From: Notospermus geniculatus
Lineage: Eukaryota > Nemertea > Pilidiophora > Heteronemertea > Lineidae
Reading direction: 5' to 3'
DNA: 64,000 nucleotides
Assembly (NCBI GenBank): GCA_002633025.1
Contig: NMRB01000022.1
Span: 32,042 to 96,041, forward strand
In this document: piece after piece, positions 24,356 to 36,660 of the stretch
How the letters are laid out: each line of letters starts with the position of its first letter
Position numbering within the stretch: the stretch's first letter is position 1
Notes under the pieces: model-generated
What the model saw: the letters and a program-made list of their open reading frames with translations, nothing else
The model's database searches: none
Told to the model about the DNA's origin: nothing
Program-made: the position numbers and the translations under genes

Positions 24356-24947
24356 GTATGAATCGATGTATGCCAGGGCTGTGTGCATCTACATTCGGAA
24401 ATGACATCATGCTGTGCATGCTGGGATACTTCCCGAAGTAACCGACTCAGGGGGTAGGGTTAGTAGAGCCTGGCGCGTAATTTAATCCAAACCGCACGAC
24501 GCATTTGATACTTTAGAAGAAAACTGGTCAATGCGCTTTAGGAAATGTACTCTCGCGTGGTATAAAGGGCTCGTTTATCATCGGAAACGAAGCGGAAATA
24601 TTAAGAAAAAAGAGAACATCTTTCATGTCGAATTTGTGTTTTGCTGCACATTGCGTGCAGGCATTCACCAGCCTATGATTTGTTTTGCTCCCATGCCCAA
24701 AGGAATAAATGTTCCGGCAAATTGGCCAGGGTGCATGCCATGAAATTGGATTCAGATAGCCGTTGACGTTACAATATGCCGGAGGCCCACGCACCACGAG
24801 AAGGGGTTATCTATTTTTTTTAATTTTCTGGGATTCCTGGCTTGTTAAAAAGAAGTCGTTGCTCTGTTGACGTAATCTGTTTACCGTGGCGTAAGTTTAC
24901 GACAGTACTTGCGGAGAATGGCAAATTAGGACAAAATCTAAGATTAT

Positions 24948-25020
24948 ATCAAAAGTAGGAATTGAACCCGTGACCTCTCGGTCTCGAATCCGACATTCAA
25001 CCACTGGACTACAGCGCTCC
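24948..25020 (-). mobile_element. tRNA-like SINE head
   Basis: Reverse complement reads GGAGCGCTGTAGTCCAGTGG (A box) then GGGTTCAATTCC (B box). The acceptor stem does not pair, so this is not a working tRNA. Confidence 0.65.
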
Positions 25021-25338
25021 CCTTGGTGGTAAAGGTGGACGTGGGTTTGGCGATAAAGGTTGGGGAAGAGGTGGGTTGAAAGAGAGAACTTCTGGCTAGA
25101 ACCCACCGACGGTGTACTAAGAATTGCGTTAGTATCGCTGCCTACGGCCCATGGAGACCTCACATTCTTGTACGACCATGCAATTCGCTGAAGCAGTTTT
25201 TTTTCTGCCTTTGTCTGCCTTCCCAGAATCATTTTGCAGTCGTGAAAATCAGTCTAACACTACAACCCATTCTGAAAAATTCGATTCTGAAATCACCGTC
25301 GGCGTTCCTGCCGTCCCTTTCAGATCCAGCACACCCGA

Positions 25339-25442
25339 ATCCTCCCATAGCAGGGCTTTGGTCTCGCTCCTCTTCATACACTCGCACACAAAGTGTGAGT
25401 GTATGAAGAGGAGCGAGGTAAAAACCCCTGCTGTGGGAGGAT
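25339..25442. mobile_element. Palindromic MITE, ATCCTCCCATAGCAGGG ends
   Basis: Arms run through GCTCCTCTTCATACACTC to a 10-base loop. Second copy 27098-27191, half copy 55840-55890. Confidence 0.85.
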
Positions 25443-25895
25443 ACCATAGCCGAAACTCACCAAACGTCATCTCACATCATCCGTACTCAAATCAAAAACC
25501 CATCGCCTCACAGAATCACTGCAACTAATTCAATCTTAGCTCAGCTGGCCAAAGAATGTTACCAATCAACGAATTCCCAGCAAAAACTAAAGCCATTTCC
25601 CCTCTTGGCGTAGGAATCCATATCCAATAAACTATTCTATTGACATGTTAGGAGCGGCTCAATCTTAGGACAATTTCGGACAAATCAAATCTTGTAAATG
25701 GCTACAATCGGCAGCTTGACATTGCCGACCTTATTCTGTTTCAATACAACAGCAGCTTGGAACAACTCCCGAGAAAATATCATCCGTATGTGTCGATATG
25801 TCAGATGTTAAATCTCTGAAGAGTTGAAGAAAATTATCTTGGTAAAACGGATCTTACTGAGAAGCAAACTGGCAAATTATAGGATCGAGCGCTTG

Positions 25896-27010
25896 GGCCT
25901 GGCACTTCGGATCAACTAGCAGTTGGTGGATAGGTCAGTCAGCCGGCTGTGAACGAAGATATCGAGGGCTGGTATGGCAATAGGCCTAGCCTACTGTTGG
26001 TACAGATAAGACAGCAGCGATGGACGCGAAAATGGCCTGGCACTTCTGATCAACAAGCAGTTGGTGGATAGGTCAGTCAGCCGGCTGTGGACGAAGGTAT
26101 CGAGGGCTGGTATGGCAATAGGCCTAGCCTACTGTTCGTACAGACAGACAGCAGCGATGGACGCGAAAATGGCCTGGCACTTCGGATCAACTAGCAGTTG
26201 GTGGATAGGTCAGTCAGCCGGCTGTGAGCGAAGATATCGAGGGCTGGTATGGCAATAGGCCTAGCCTACTGTTGGTATAGACAGCAGCGATGGACGCGAA
26301 AATGGGCTTATTCTATAAGCACAGATAGCCACAACCGTCATTTTGGAACCGAGCCTACTGGAAACATGGAGGGACGGCTGCGTTATGGCAGTAGGTCTAG
26401 GCTTAGATAGATATGACAAAAGGGCCACCTGACACAGATAGACGGCAGTGGTGGCCTACTGTAAGCACAGATATACGGCAGTCGTGGTGAATATTGCAAT
26501 CAAGTTGATGCGTTTTGCGCTTTGCGCTTGTTTCCTGTGTGAGTGCGTAGAAAAAAGTAATTTTATTGTTGGTACCACACATAAACATAGGGAATGGACA
26601 AGCGCAAAGCGCAAAACGGAAGTATGGGAATCTAATGTTGACACGGATAGAAAAGAATGGATATGGAAATGGGCCTACCGTTAGCACAGACAGACAGCGA
26701 TGGAGTTGGAAGTGGGCCCACTCTGGGTACAATAGACGGCGGCGTTTGCAGGAATGGGGCTAGCTGTAGGCACAGAAAATTGCGGCGGATTTGGCAAAAC
26801 GCCTGATGTTGGCAGAGATGGACAGTGGCCACAGATGTAGACGGCAACGGACCTTCTGGAGGCACAGATAGACAACAGTGGATGTGGAAAGGCGAAAGCA
26901 TTTGGCAAAACGCCTGCTGTTGGCAAAGAGGTACAGTGGCCACAGATAGACAGCCCAAGTGGTGAATATGGCAACGGGCCTCCTGGAGGCACAGATAGAC
27001 AACAGTGGAA
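25896..27010 (+). repeat. 137-bp tandem repeat, decaying rightwards
   Basis: GGCCTGGCACTTC at 25896, 26034 and 26171 opens near-identical units; from 26300 on only short CACAGATAGACAGC words persist. Open frames on both strands are by-products. Confidence 0.85.
26511..26619. mobile_element. Hairpin inside the tandem array
   Basis: CGTTTTGCGCTTTGCGCTTG inverted 90 bases on. Confidence 0.75.
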
Positions 27011-27097
27011 TGTGGCGAGGCGAGAGCATGTCATTTTCCTCCCTTCCAGTGCCGTAGGCCAGGCTTATTCTTCCATTCACACTTGTGGACAAACTGC

Positions 27098-27191
27098 ATC
27101 CTCCCACAGCAGGGTTTTTACCTCACTCCTCTTCATCCACTCACTATGTATGAGTAAGAGGAGCGAGACCAAACCCCTGCTGTGGGAGGAT
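27098..27191. mobile_element. Palindromic MITE, second copy of 25339 family
   Basis: ATCCTCCCACAGCAGGG and inverse. Confidence 0.85.
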
Positions 27192-27925
27192 GCCAAACTG
27201 CAGCGTGGATAAACACTTTATGAGATTTGGGCCAAACACAAAGAAGACCGACTCACAATCGGCAGGAACAGCCGTATCATTATTCAGCCACAAAAACAAT
27301 GAAGATAATGCATTTTGGATCTACCATCCTCATACATCAGAGAAAACGACAGGCAGGCTTCACGCATCACTAGCTGCTATCACATACAAGTATATCCTCA
27401 ATCATTCGCTTCACCAATCATAAGACATTTCATAACCAAGCGACCGGCGTGGCTGGTGACAACAAGGAAGAAATGAAAGTCAACGGTAGCACCACTTGAA
27501 ATAACCACCACCGCATGATTCTTGTAGGCCTATATGATTCTTGTAGGCCTATATGTATCTGGGGAAGCTTTGTCAGTTTCAATATTTCCGTCATTATTCC
27601 TACCGAAATCTTCCATATTCTTGAAAGCAATGATGTCATCAAGTAAGTACCGTAAAGCCGCACAGTATGCACCGCTACTCGCTACCAAAACGGCCGAAAT
27701 CATAGTGCAACCTCGTTTACAGGCGTGCGTGATGTATAATTACCATGGAACCACATATTATGGCATATCCTGCATCGAGGTTGGGGGAATCCCCAATAAT
27801 GTGTGTAGTCTCGCGCAGCCAGCCGTTTCGTTCCGCAGTACTGCTACACACCCAGATTCGAAACAGCGGCTGAGTGACCGAGACTAGGGTCCCCGATTAT
27901 GACCCATCTGTCCATACTGTGCGGC

Positions 27926-28143
27926 TTTAAAGGAGCACGGTATTGGATCTCAAATGTGTTGTTTGACTGCCGACGTAGAGGGAGCCACCTAGCGACAGTA
28001 AGAGGAACTGCAAAAATGCATTACAAAAAGTACGTAGTAAATCGGGCCAATTCGCCAACAACGTACAGTTAGTCCCTGGGGTTGGAGAGTGGCGCGGTGG
28101 CACCGGCTGTCGAGAAAAAGTGGCAATACCGTGGTCCTTTAAA
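27926..28143. mobile_element. MITE, TTTAAAGGAGCACGGTATTG ends
   Basis: 218 bp with TIRs TTTAAAGGAGCACGGTATTG and CAATACCGTGGTCCTTTAAA. An uninterrupted copy; the one at 31584-32098 carries an insert. Confidence 0.88.
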
Positions 28144-28189
28144 GAAATGCCATCAGTCGACCAATCGGGATATAGTCCACGTCCTAATT

Positions 28190-28985
28190 GTCACGCTCCC
28201 TCGCTGGAGTTGCTCCCTCGACAGAACCACTATTCCCTCGTGAGAATTCCCTCGATGGAATCGACTCATTTTATCAATGGCTCTCAGATGGCGCTTGTGT
28301 TTCTACCTCGCTCGTGTTTTAAGTGCATCCAGTAGCAGCAACACGTGTTACGCTTGCTGCTACCGGTACAGGTGTAATGAAATCTAATGTTCCCGATACC
28401 AGATGTCCGCTTCTTTTGTTCAGGGGACATCTCGTGACAGAAGTTCCTATCTGTTAGTGTCCGCCTTTTCCGTCAGAATCTTTTGTTGGGGGACATCTCA
28501 TATCGGGGTCCAAGACATTCTACTACACTGGTATATCAGTAGCCCTACCGGTATTTATTTCAGTCATTGAGTCAAGATGCTTCGAATCAGGTTAATGACG
28601 CTGTGTCTTGTTTGTGTTTTTTTTTGTGCCTAGCGATGGCACTACAGAGAAAGATGATCAGGTTATCTTTAGTTTATCAGGTTATTGTAGGCGCCTTACC
28701 CCCAAATAAACATCTCCTTTCTGGATGGAGATGCCCCTGTTTTTTTCATTGATAAAATTTATGAGTCTAGTGGCTATTGCATGTAGGCTCAACAAGTAGT
28801 CTAGTAGGCCTACATTATGGCTCACTAAGCAGAAAGGTCATCACGGGATGGAAAAAAAACACGAGCTAGGTTGAAACACGAGCGCCATCTGAGAGCCATT
28901 GATAAAATGAGTCGATTCCATCGAGGGAATTCTCACGAGGGAATAGTGATTCTGTCGAGGGAGCAATTCCAGTGAGGGAGTGCGA
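28190..28985. mobile_element. Fold-back element, arms about 135 bp
   Basis: CTCCCTCGACAG, GAATTCCCTCGATGGAATCG and ATGGCTCTCAGATGGCGC inverted at 28853-28985; no transposase inside. Confidence 0.85.
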
Positions 28986-29766
28986 CACTAATGTCGTTCT
29001 GCGGAAACATCGTGTTAGAGCAAATCTGGACCCAGGTTTAGAACCCTTGGTTACCCAGCTTTCAGAAAAGTCATGTTGCCAAAAAATCTTTTGCCCGCAA
29101 CAGCCGTTAGATTTGGGGACAAAGAAGAATCATAATGGACCATTGGTTAAAGCTCACGTCACACACGGCAGCTACGACATTCTTCGCTCTACAAATAACG
29201 CTTGGCATTTTCTAAAGTAATGCAGGAAGAAACCAGAGCTCCCAGAGATATGTTCACCCTCGTTGTTCCCAAAACGATGTATCATTGTAAATCAACATTT
29301 TTATGCCACCATAAACAGTTTTGGTTCCAGAAATAAGACCATGGGACTGATGAATACACGTCTAACTCTTTATGGCACCACTAGGTGGCGTTTCCTCTTG
29401 TTGTTCAGATATCTGATTGGTTAATCCACCATCGAAAGGCAGAGAACACACTTCTGATTGGCTGAATCATGAAGTGAAGTGTAACTGATACAATGCAGTA
29501 AAGATAAAAGCTCTGTTCATTTACATGTACCGAAATGACAAAGCTTTTGTTATGCATCCAAAATGACAGAGCTTTTTATTCTAATAACGTTAGATTGCCA
29601 GAGGCAATTAAGTCAGAAATATCAAAATCAAAATCCCCGCCTACAGAATGCAATCAATGTCTTTATCTTATTTAATATCAACAGGAATTCAAACTTCGCC
29701 GATTGGAATATTTGTGAAATCTCCTCAATGTAATTCCATTTGAACTTCTTATCTTTGTCGCAAATA
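28986..29766. other. No gene seen
   Basis: Nothing supported. Confidence 0.35.
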
Positions 29767-30297
29767 GTCAATTATGACATGTTAAGGCGTGTGATGGCCT
29801 CGTCACTGAATGGAAAGAAATAAAAGGCAGATCAGGTGTAACATCATCAGTTGTTCTCCGTCTCTCAGTCTTATCCTACAGTAGACGGACGGAATAAGCC
29901 GCCACTTGACTGGGGCCACACACCAGTTCAGGCTTGTCAATAGGAGCTGTCAGTCAGTCGACCAATAGATGTCACTGCAGCCCAATTCAATCCAAGCGGA
30001 CTCATTCATGCTTGATTGAGCACCAATCAAAAATTGTCAATTATGACGTGTTAAGGCGTGTGATGGCCTCGTCACTGAATGGAAAGAATGAAAAGGCAGA
30101 CCAGGTGTAACATCATCAGTTGCTCTCCGTCTGTCAGGCTTCTCCTACAGTAGACGGACGAAATAAGCCGCCATTTAACTAGGGAACACACACCAGCTCA
30201 GGCTTGTCAATAGGAGTTGTCAGTCAACCAATAGGTGTCACTGCGCTCAATTCAATCCAAGCGGCCCATTCATGCTTGACTGAGCACCAATCAAGAG
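29767..30297 (+). repeat. Two tandem units of about 265 bp
   Basis: GTCAATTATGAC at 29767 and 30036 opens two near-identical units with GGCGTGTGATGGCCTCGTCA. Confidence 0.85.
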
Positions 30298-31583
30298 AAG
30301 TTTGTTTTCTTTCGCTGGAACTTTGCTGCCATCTCTTGGCGATAAGCCGCGGCTGACTGCTCCTGCTACTATGGCTGGAACCATTTTCAAGCGTTTCCCC
30401 AACAATGCGAGGAACAAAGGGACAACAGACGAACGCTACAACGGGAAACACCGCAGCTGAGGTCCCAGACGGATCCATTCTTCATTAACGAGAGAGGGCA
30501 GCACTCTCTGACAGCGCAGGTTTTCCCGGTCACACCAGTTTCCTCCTGCTGTTCGTTTAGTCACATTTTGTCTATAGAGCTAATAATGCCGCATTTGGCG
30601 CCAACTCTCAAATCAATATTTTGAGTTTTTTATCTCTTGGATATTCCGCGATCGTTCATCACACAAAACAACTGCAGCTGTCTCGGTAGAGACCAATCGT
30701 CATCCGACAAATAAACTAATGAAAGCAACTGGCCAATCAGTGGGGAGTTAATGCAGATATATGGCCAACGGTTCGGGGTCGCTGCCATTGCCATTCCGTG
30801 CAGTTTTATGCTTTCTCTCGATATGTCAACATAACCGCACGACGCTGTATGATTGAGGAGATAGCAGTGACTCGACCAGGCATGACATTAATACTCTGTT
30901 AATCAGAAATATTCTGTTACAAAACAACAATTTTTTGGTCATGTTTGTCGTGTTTGAGCCGCATATTTGTGAATTTATGGGCTATACGTGCGACAAGTGA
31001 CTCAGTCGCCATGAAACTCATTGTAAAAGGGAAGCGATGTAACAATTTTTTGCGTTCGGCTACCGGTTCAATATTTTAACGGTCAGGACCGCCATCGTCA
31101 GTTCTGTCATACACAATCATACACAATATGATTAATGTATCCCATAAAGTATTTGTTATGCGCAGTCGGAACGAGTTTATGTATCTCAGAGCACAAGGTC
31201 TCATTCGTCAAAACTTCGTCTGTCACCTCTGACCTGACAAAGAAAGACTGTTAGAATGCCACCGACCGAAAACAAATGTGCAGAAAAATACACCCGTGGC
31301 ATGATAGATGGCGCTGCCGGCGAAGTGACCGGCACGAGGGACGACGTCATGGTGTCACACTCAGCGCCATCCTCCAACAGTGACCAATCACACGCGAAGG
31401 ATTCTGGGATACACACGCATGCGTTTTGGGAAATCCGGAGCGTGTTCGACCCTGCTTGGAGGATGACTCAGCGCCATGGAAAATCATCATGGAGGCCAAT
31501 TCTACTGCAGGCGAAAATTGATAGGCTTTTTTGTCGATTTAGGAGAGAGTAAAATGCAATCCTATCGATTTCCCTCGGAAGGT
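30298..31583. other. No gene seen
   Basis: Mostly unique. A 98-codon frame at 31256 (plus) is not recognised. Confidence 0.35.
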
Positions 31584-32098
31584 TTTTAAAGGAGCACGGT
31601 ATTGGATCTCAAATGCGTTATTTGACTGCCGACGTAGAGGGAGCCATCTAGTGGCAGTAAGACGAACTACAAAATGCATCACACAGTGTACTTAGTAAAT
31701 CGGGTCAATGAGGAACCTAAGTCACTGCCTCAGGTGTCACTAGCGGTTAAATCTATTGAATTGAAAGGGACATTAAGGTCCTGGGACCTTATTCACAAAG
31801 CTCCCGTAACTTTAAGGGCACGCAAATCCTTTGTCAGGCTGATAGTGAACAATAGGTTACCTGCGAATGGACAATAGTTTACGCATTCCGTAAAGTTACG
31901 CCAGCTTCGTGAATATTAAGGTCCCAGATCAATTTCCCCCACAAAAGGCAACCATTGTATAGGACCTGATTACTGTGTGCTGCCCTCTATCACAGTTATG
32001 ATCCCCATTCGCCGACAATATAGTCAGTCCCTGAGTTGGAGAGTGGCACGGTGGCGCCGGCTGTCGAGAAAAAGTGGCAATACCGTGGTCCTATAAAA
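31584..32098. mobile_element. MITE of the 27926 family with insert
   Basis: Same ends; split by 31781-31926. Confidence 0.87.
31781..31926. mobile_element. Nested MITE
   Basis: TGGGACCTTATTCACAAAGC, CGTAACTTTA and inverses TAAAGTTACG, GGTCCCA; relation to the 41733 and 43967 cashed-out families by the CATAAA/CACAAAG motif is possible. Confidence 0.82.
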
Positions 32099-32661
32099 TA
32101 TTTCTGATTTTTAAAAATCTTTTCGTTTAAAAACGAAAAATCATGAACTTTGTGGACTGCTTCCTGGCAAAAAACAGCTGCATCGAAGAAGACAACGTTC
32201 ACTAGGATAACATCGCTTGCAGCACCACAAGGTAAAGCTCACCCTGGATCACGAAAAAGTCATTTTACTCAGATTCCCAAATGTGGGCGATTAGCAAGGA
32301 AATACTGAAGTCCACTGAGCATACCGACTCGAAATGACACTTTTGACAGATTTGATGTACGACACTCCCCAAATGGCCGATGTAGCCTTGGGACAACTTC
32401 GATTCGAATCCACCATCTACATGTAGCTGACAAGTTAATTAAAAGGATGACCATTCGCTGCCAATGTCATGCATTGTTCATTCCAGTCTGCGCTCGACCT
32501 TCCACGCTGACCAGCTGACATTCAACGGCCGTATTTTATATGAACCCAAGGTTATGTGGCCGTTTTGTGAAGTACACGTACATGTATCGATGCAAATTTG
32601 TGATGCGTGCGTGACGCTACGACAAGTGGTCACTTGAAGTCGAATTTCAACCAAAGGAGCG
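32099..32661. other. No gene seen
   Basis: Nothing supported; CTACATGTAG and GTACATGTAT words present. Confidence 0.35.
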
Positions 32662-32744
32662 CCGGTGTAACATCTGCCAGTGTTCCCCATCTGTGAATGT
32701 TCCCCTCTTATTGTCTGACGGAATAAGCGGCGACTTGACAATAA

Positions 32745-32952
32745 GGCTGCGTATCCATAGGCTGTTCGCTTGTGCACTTTTTCCCTGTTCCGTGTTCGCT
32801 TGTGACCTTGTGACACGTCACAATGAGAATGAACACTTGATTTGCTCACTGGCCGTTCCCATAGGGCACAAGGCCAGGTCCCATTGTCCGAATGGCACAA
32901 GTCCACGGAACAAGGGAAATTCCACAAGCGAACAGCCTATGGATACGCAGCC
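32745..32952. mobile_element. Nested palindromic MITE with TAA duplication
   Basis: GGCTGCGTATCCATAGGCTG and inverse, TAA on both sides; inner TTCGCTTGTG and CACAAGCGAA. Confidence 0.85.
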
Positions 32953-32953
32953 T

Positions 32954-33088
32954 AAAGGCCCGTTTCCACAGAAGCGGTAGCGTGAGCGTTTTTACGCTTT
33001 GCCCATTGTTTGGAAGCAGAGCGGCGGAAAATAACAAAAGATTTGACGCATCACGCAGCGTGAAACGCGTCTGTGGAAACGAGCCTTT
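32954..33088. mobile_element. Second nested MITE, end to end with the first
   Basis: AAAGGCCCGTTTCCACAGA and TCTGTGGAAACGAGCCTTT; AGCGTGAGCG/CGCAGCGT inside. Confidence 0.83.
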
Positions 33089-33181
33089 AGAGGACACACA
33101 GAGAAACATGTCGATCTATCTGCCAGCGTTTCCCAAACATAAAGGGGGACACACTCACCCACAGAAACACTGGCAGATATT

Positions 33182-34921
33182 CAACAGGAAAGCAACAGTT
33201 TTCCGCCTTCAATTCAGATGGCGTGACCGATTTGATTGCGTTTTTTCGCGCCGGGGTCTTCCTCACTTACAGCTACCATGCCTACCCATGAAAACTTTTC
33301 GATGTGTCACGTAGGCAACACATCACGACAACTGCAAGGAGTCGGAAGGTTTAGATAAACCGCCATCCCGTCGCCAAATGGCGCAATTCATGAACGATCG
33401 GCTAAAGGTCCGAGATTAGGCTGAGCAATGTCAACTTGCCTCGAACCACGGCATCAAGTGTCACTTTTATGTTCATGTACATGTATCTGTCGAGTGAAAG
33501 AATATCCCCGGGAAAATGTGTAATTTTTATGCCAAGGTTCACTTTTTCCTACGTTTACACGTTCTGCGAGTTGATGATGCATCATCGGAAGAAAACGGTT
33601 TAATTTTATTTTGGCCACTTCTCGATAGATGGAAACGCTGCAACATTTAGTCCATGAGCCAGACAAGATATTGGTGCCATCTCTGGGAATAAAAGGACAC
33701 CTTATTTTTAGCTCACCTGTGAGCTTTTGTCGTCATGCGGTGTCCGTCGTCGTCGTCCGTTACCAGCGCACGTTTCCTAACCGCTGGAGCTATTGATCTG
33801 AAACTTGGTACATATATACCTCAAGGTCAGATGACCTATGACACCAAGTTTCTGTCCGATTCGATTCTTGGCTTGGCCTCCAGGTGGCCAAAACCAAAAA
33901 CACAAAAAGTGCAATAACTCCTGAACTAATAACTGGATCATCTCAAAATTTTTATCATTAGTGTATCTAATTACATAACATATGTAACGGGTTTTTGATT
34001 TAACCTACTTTTCAAGGTCACAGAGGTCAAAGTTGTACAAAAGTAACGAACTTGCCACAGTTCCCATTATTTCACTGAGTGACTTCGTATCTTGCATAAA
34101 CCTGTATTCGCGAATATTTAACGAACTCTCTTAAAATCTGAGTAGATATAGTATAATTACCATCATGGTAATTTTATAATGTATTGAAGTTACAAAGCAA
34201 TTAAAATATCCCAAATTGTTTTCTTGATGATGAAATTCGATCGAGTCATTCGTTCAATAATGGCGTGATAATTGCACCTATAATCAATTGAAAAGGTGGG
34301 AGGGATCGATTCTGTAGCCATTACCAATCCCAAAATTGGCAGTTTTCTTTGCAACACCTGGTACATGTAGGAACCGACCCTTCTCTTTAAAGGCAAAATA
34401 CACTTTTCGCATTTCCCAGCTGGACATTACAATGTATTCATATATCACTAAGAATAACTTTATTCCCCTTCAACTGCACCCCAAGCAGGACTGTTTCACT
34501 TTTCCTCCACGTAATAGTTCAATGCTTTGCTAATGATGTGAATATTCTCTCTTATGAACAAATTTTCTGAAACAACATCCAGAGGGAGAACGCATGACAG
34601 GTACTTACAGTACCCTTAAATATGATTTTTAAATGTGGTTTTAATTGAAGTTCTTCAGATGTACCCTTAAATATGATTTTTAAATGTGGTTCTAATTGAA
34701 GTTGTTCAGATATTTCTACCAGGTTTCATCTAAGCATTGTCACTTTCACGATTTTGTTGCTCCTATCAGGTGGGCTCTTGCTTTAGGAACAAACACAGCG
34801 CAGCGTGGAAGAAGTTGGGTAAGTAGAATGTTTTCATCGTTATCTATTCCAAAACTAGGGAAGCCGTTTGTACAGTGACAAAATATATTTTCATAAAAGA
34901 AAATACTGCTTCTTTAGTCGT
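33182..34921 (+). repeat. Segmental duplication, copy 1 upstream block
   Basis: Matches 45660-48748 at about 95% by eye, in the same order: TTTTCCGCCTTCAATTCAG, then AGCTCACCTGTGAGC, the AAGGTCAGATGACC block, and AAATATATTTTCATAAAAG at the end. 33358-33575 is missing in the other copy. It contains CTCCTATCAG|GTGGGC...GTTGG|GTAAGT (34758-34822), which looks like a small exon; it could be an upstream non-coding exon of the secreted gene, but neutral identity explains it equally well. Confidence 0.85.
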
Positions 34922-35147
34922 TCTTGTATCAGGCTGACTGGGCCATTCTGACTCCGACTTCTTTAGGAAGTCTGGTCCTTCTAACCACCTCCTGGATTCG
35001 TGGAATTCGTCGACAGTCAATTCTCTAGACGCATCATCTGCTGGATTGACGTATTTCCACTGACTTCTCACAGTAGGCCTACTCTCTCGAAACATGTCCA
35101 CTCGGTTGGCTACGAAGGTGTGAAATCTTCTTGTGTCGTTAGCTGCC
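34915..35147 (-). pseudogene. BEL/Pao retrotransposon pol fragment (distal part)
   Basis: The minus strand reads NDTRRFHTFVANRV, then QWKYVNPADDASR, HESRRWLEGPDFL and SEWP, the stretch after the RNase H region of BEL/Pao-type pol. It stops near 34915, where the segmental-duplication sequence begins, and at 35147, where an unrelated repeat begins. It is a short immobile relic. Confidence 0.8.
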
Positions 35148-35240
35148 TGGCTTTCACTATGGCTACGAATGTCCCGAATCGCCCCGAATCTGAAGTTGTC
35201 GAAATTCGTGGCTAATCGGGTTGAAAAATATGCCGAATGT
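35148..35240 (+). repeat. Direct repeat beside MAM exon
   Basis: GCCTGGCTTTCACTATGGCT ... TGTCAAGAATGGGT, again at 35684-35793; followed by an 18-base C run from 35253. Confidence 0.8.
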
Positions 35241-35362
35241 CAAGAATGGGTACCCCCCCCCCCCCCCCCCCATTGAAACACCAACTACATTGTATAATTG
35301 GCACTTGTAATTTGAGTCTTCATGGTATTGCCACTTACTGTCTCATCTTCTCCACAGCTTAC

Positions 35363-35604
35363 GTCAACTGTCGCCAACCACCACTTGTCTCCCTGATTTC
35401 CTTGCTTTCTAAACGGTTGGTGAACCAATCTTCCTCGTTTGTTGTAACAGAGAACGTAGAGACGTCCAATTTCCCGGCCAAACATGTGGTAGTAGAATCT
35501 CAGACAACCTTCGCCATTGGTGTATATATTTCTCATCGGGAAGGACAAAATGGCTGTATCTTGCCGATACCTAAGAGCTGCATTGATATATAAGTAATAA
35601 CCAT
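35363..35604 (-). CDS. MAM-domain exon
   Basis: An open frame on the minus strand that reads as most of a MAM domain, an extracellular adhesion/interaction module of receptors and secreted proteases. It has DGYYLYINAA near the start, the core CLRFYYHMFG (the usual C-L-x-F-x-Y-H-M-x-G), IGRLYV, then GNQGDKWWLATVDV at the end. Acceptor CATCCATTTTCAG and donor GTAAGC at 35357-35362 flank it (242 bases, phase 1 in, phase 0 out). A second acceptor would start it at 35625. The flanks are two direct copies of a repeat (35148-35240 and 35684-35793), with a C-run at 35253-35270. No neighbouring exon was found, so it may be an isolated exon of a gene with very long introns, or a captured or orphan copy. 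Confidence 0.62.
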
Positions 35605-35683
35605 CTGAAAATGGATGAGAGTTATCTGTTTATGAGACGTGATGTGTGAAATTCATTTCATTGACCACATCATGATAGTCTAA

Positions 35684-36198
35684 TGCCTGGCTTTCACTAT
35701 GGCTACGAATGTCCCGAATCGCCCCGAATCTGAAGTTGTCGAAATTCGTGGCTAATCGGGTTGAAAAATATGTCGAATGTCAAGAATGGGTTACGAAACA
35801 AGTACGAATTAAAAGAATCATGTAAGAATTGTAGGAATAAGGTACGACTCACTCACGAATACTCGTGTCCGATTCGTACTTGATTCGTTAATACATTCGG
35901 GGCATTCGTGCCTGTTTTCGGCATGGGTCCATTATGGCCGCTTTCACTGACGCTACGAATGTCCCGAATCAGAAATTTCTCCGGTTCGTAGATAATTCTC
36001 AAACGTTTCTTGCAGTTCTTAAATGATTCTTGGTTGATTCGTACAGTTCGTGTGAGTTCGTCCAGCTGTCACGAAAGTTTTTGTTTGTCAAAAACTTTCG
36101 TGGGACGGTCACGAATCGACCACGATCTATATGAATTTCAAATTCGTATACATGTAGATCGCGAACACTTCGTAACCCTTTCTTATCGTCCGTAAAGG
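35684..36198 (+). repeat. Direct repeat and related sequence
   Basis: Second copy of 35148-35240, followed by diverged ACGAATGTCCCGAATC words to about 36190. Confidence 0.7.
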
Positions 36199-36560
36199 CC
36201 GTCTCACACGAGCGTTTTATCCGGCGTTTAGGCCGTGCGCCTAGGGGCGTTTATGAAACGCCGAAATGAGCGCAGGGTTGACGCACTGCGTGCGCCAACT
36301 CTGCGTTTCTAAACGCAGACCTCTGGGTGAACGCATTGGTTTTCAACATGTCCAAAACTTTTTCGAAAACGCAGAGGAGTGCGTCTATTGACGCAAACGC
36401 TGCGTTTAAGAACGCATGAAAACGCATGAGAACGCACGAGAACGCATGAAAACGCATGAGAACGCATAAAAACGCAGCGTTTGTAAACGCACTGCGCGTT
36501 TACAAACGCCTACTTTGCGTTAATTTATCGCATTCTCTGCGTCAAAGAGAAGAGACGCTA
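36199..36560. repeat. Palindromic repeat with AACGCATGAG tandem
   Basis: AAGGCCGTCTCACACGAGCG start, AACGCATGA(G/A)-type units at 36409-36475; ends at a single N (36565). Confidence 0.7.
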
Positions 36561-36660
36561 CGTANCCGGAGGACACATTGGTTGTCAGTCCAGAAAAACG
36601 ATGTAACAACTGGATAGTCTAACTCTTTGTGGATCATCATTGCTGTCTATTTTAACTACA

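Larger units (their letters stand above)
32662..33181. mobile_element. CCGGTGTAAC-family MITE with two inserts
   Basis: Same family as 21280-21460; interrupted between 32744 and 33089. Confidence 0.82.

Noticed and set aside
24528-24797. 89-codon minus-strand frame
   Set aside because: No recognised domain; overlapping open frame on the other strand; no splice evidence.
25229-27107. Many overlapping 70-118 codon frames on both strands
   Set aside because: By-products of the 137-bp tandem repeat and palindromic MITEs.
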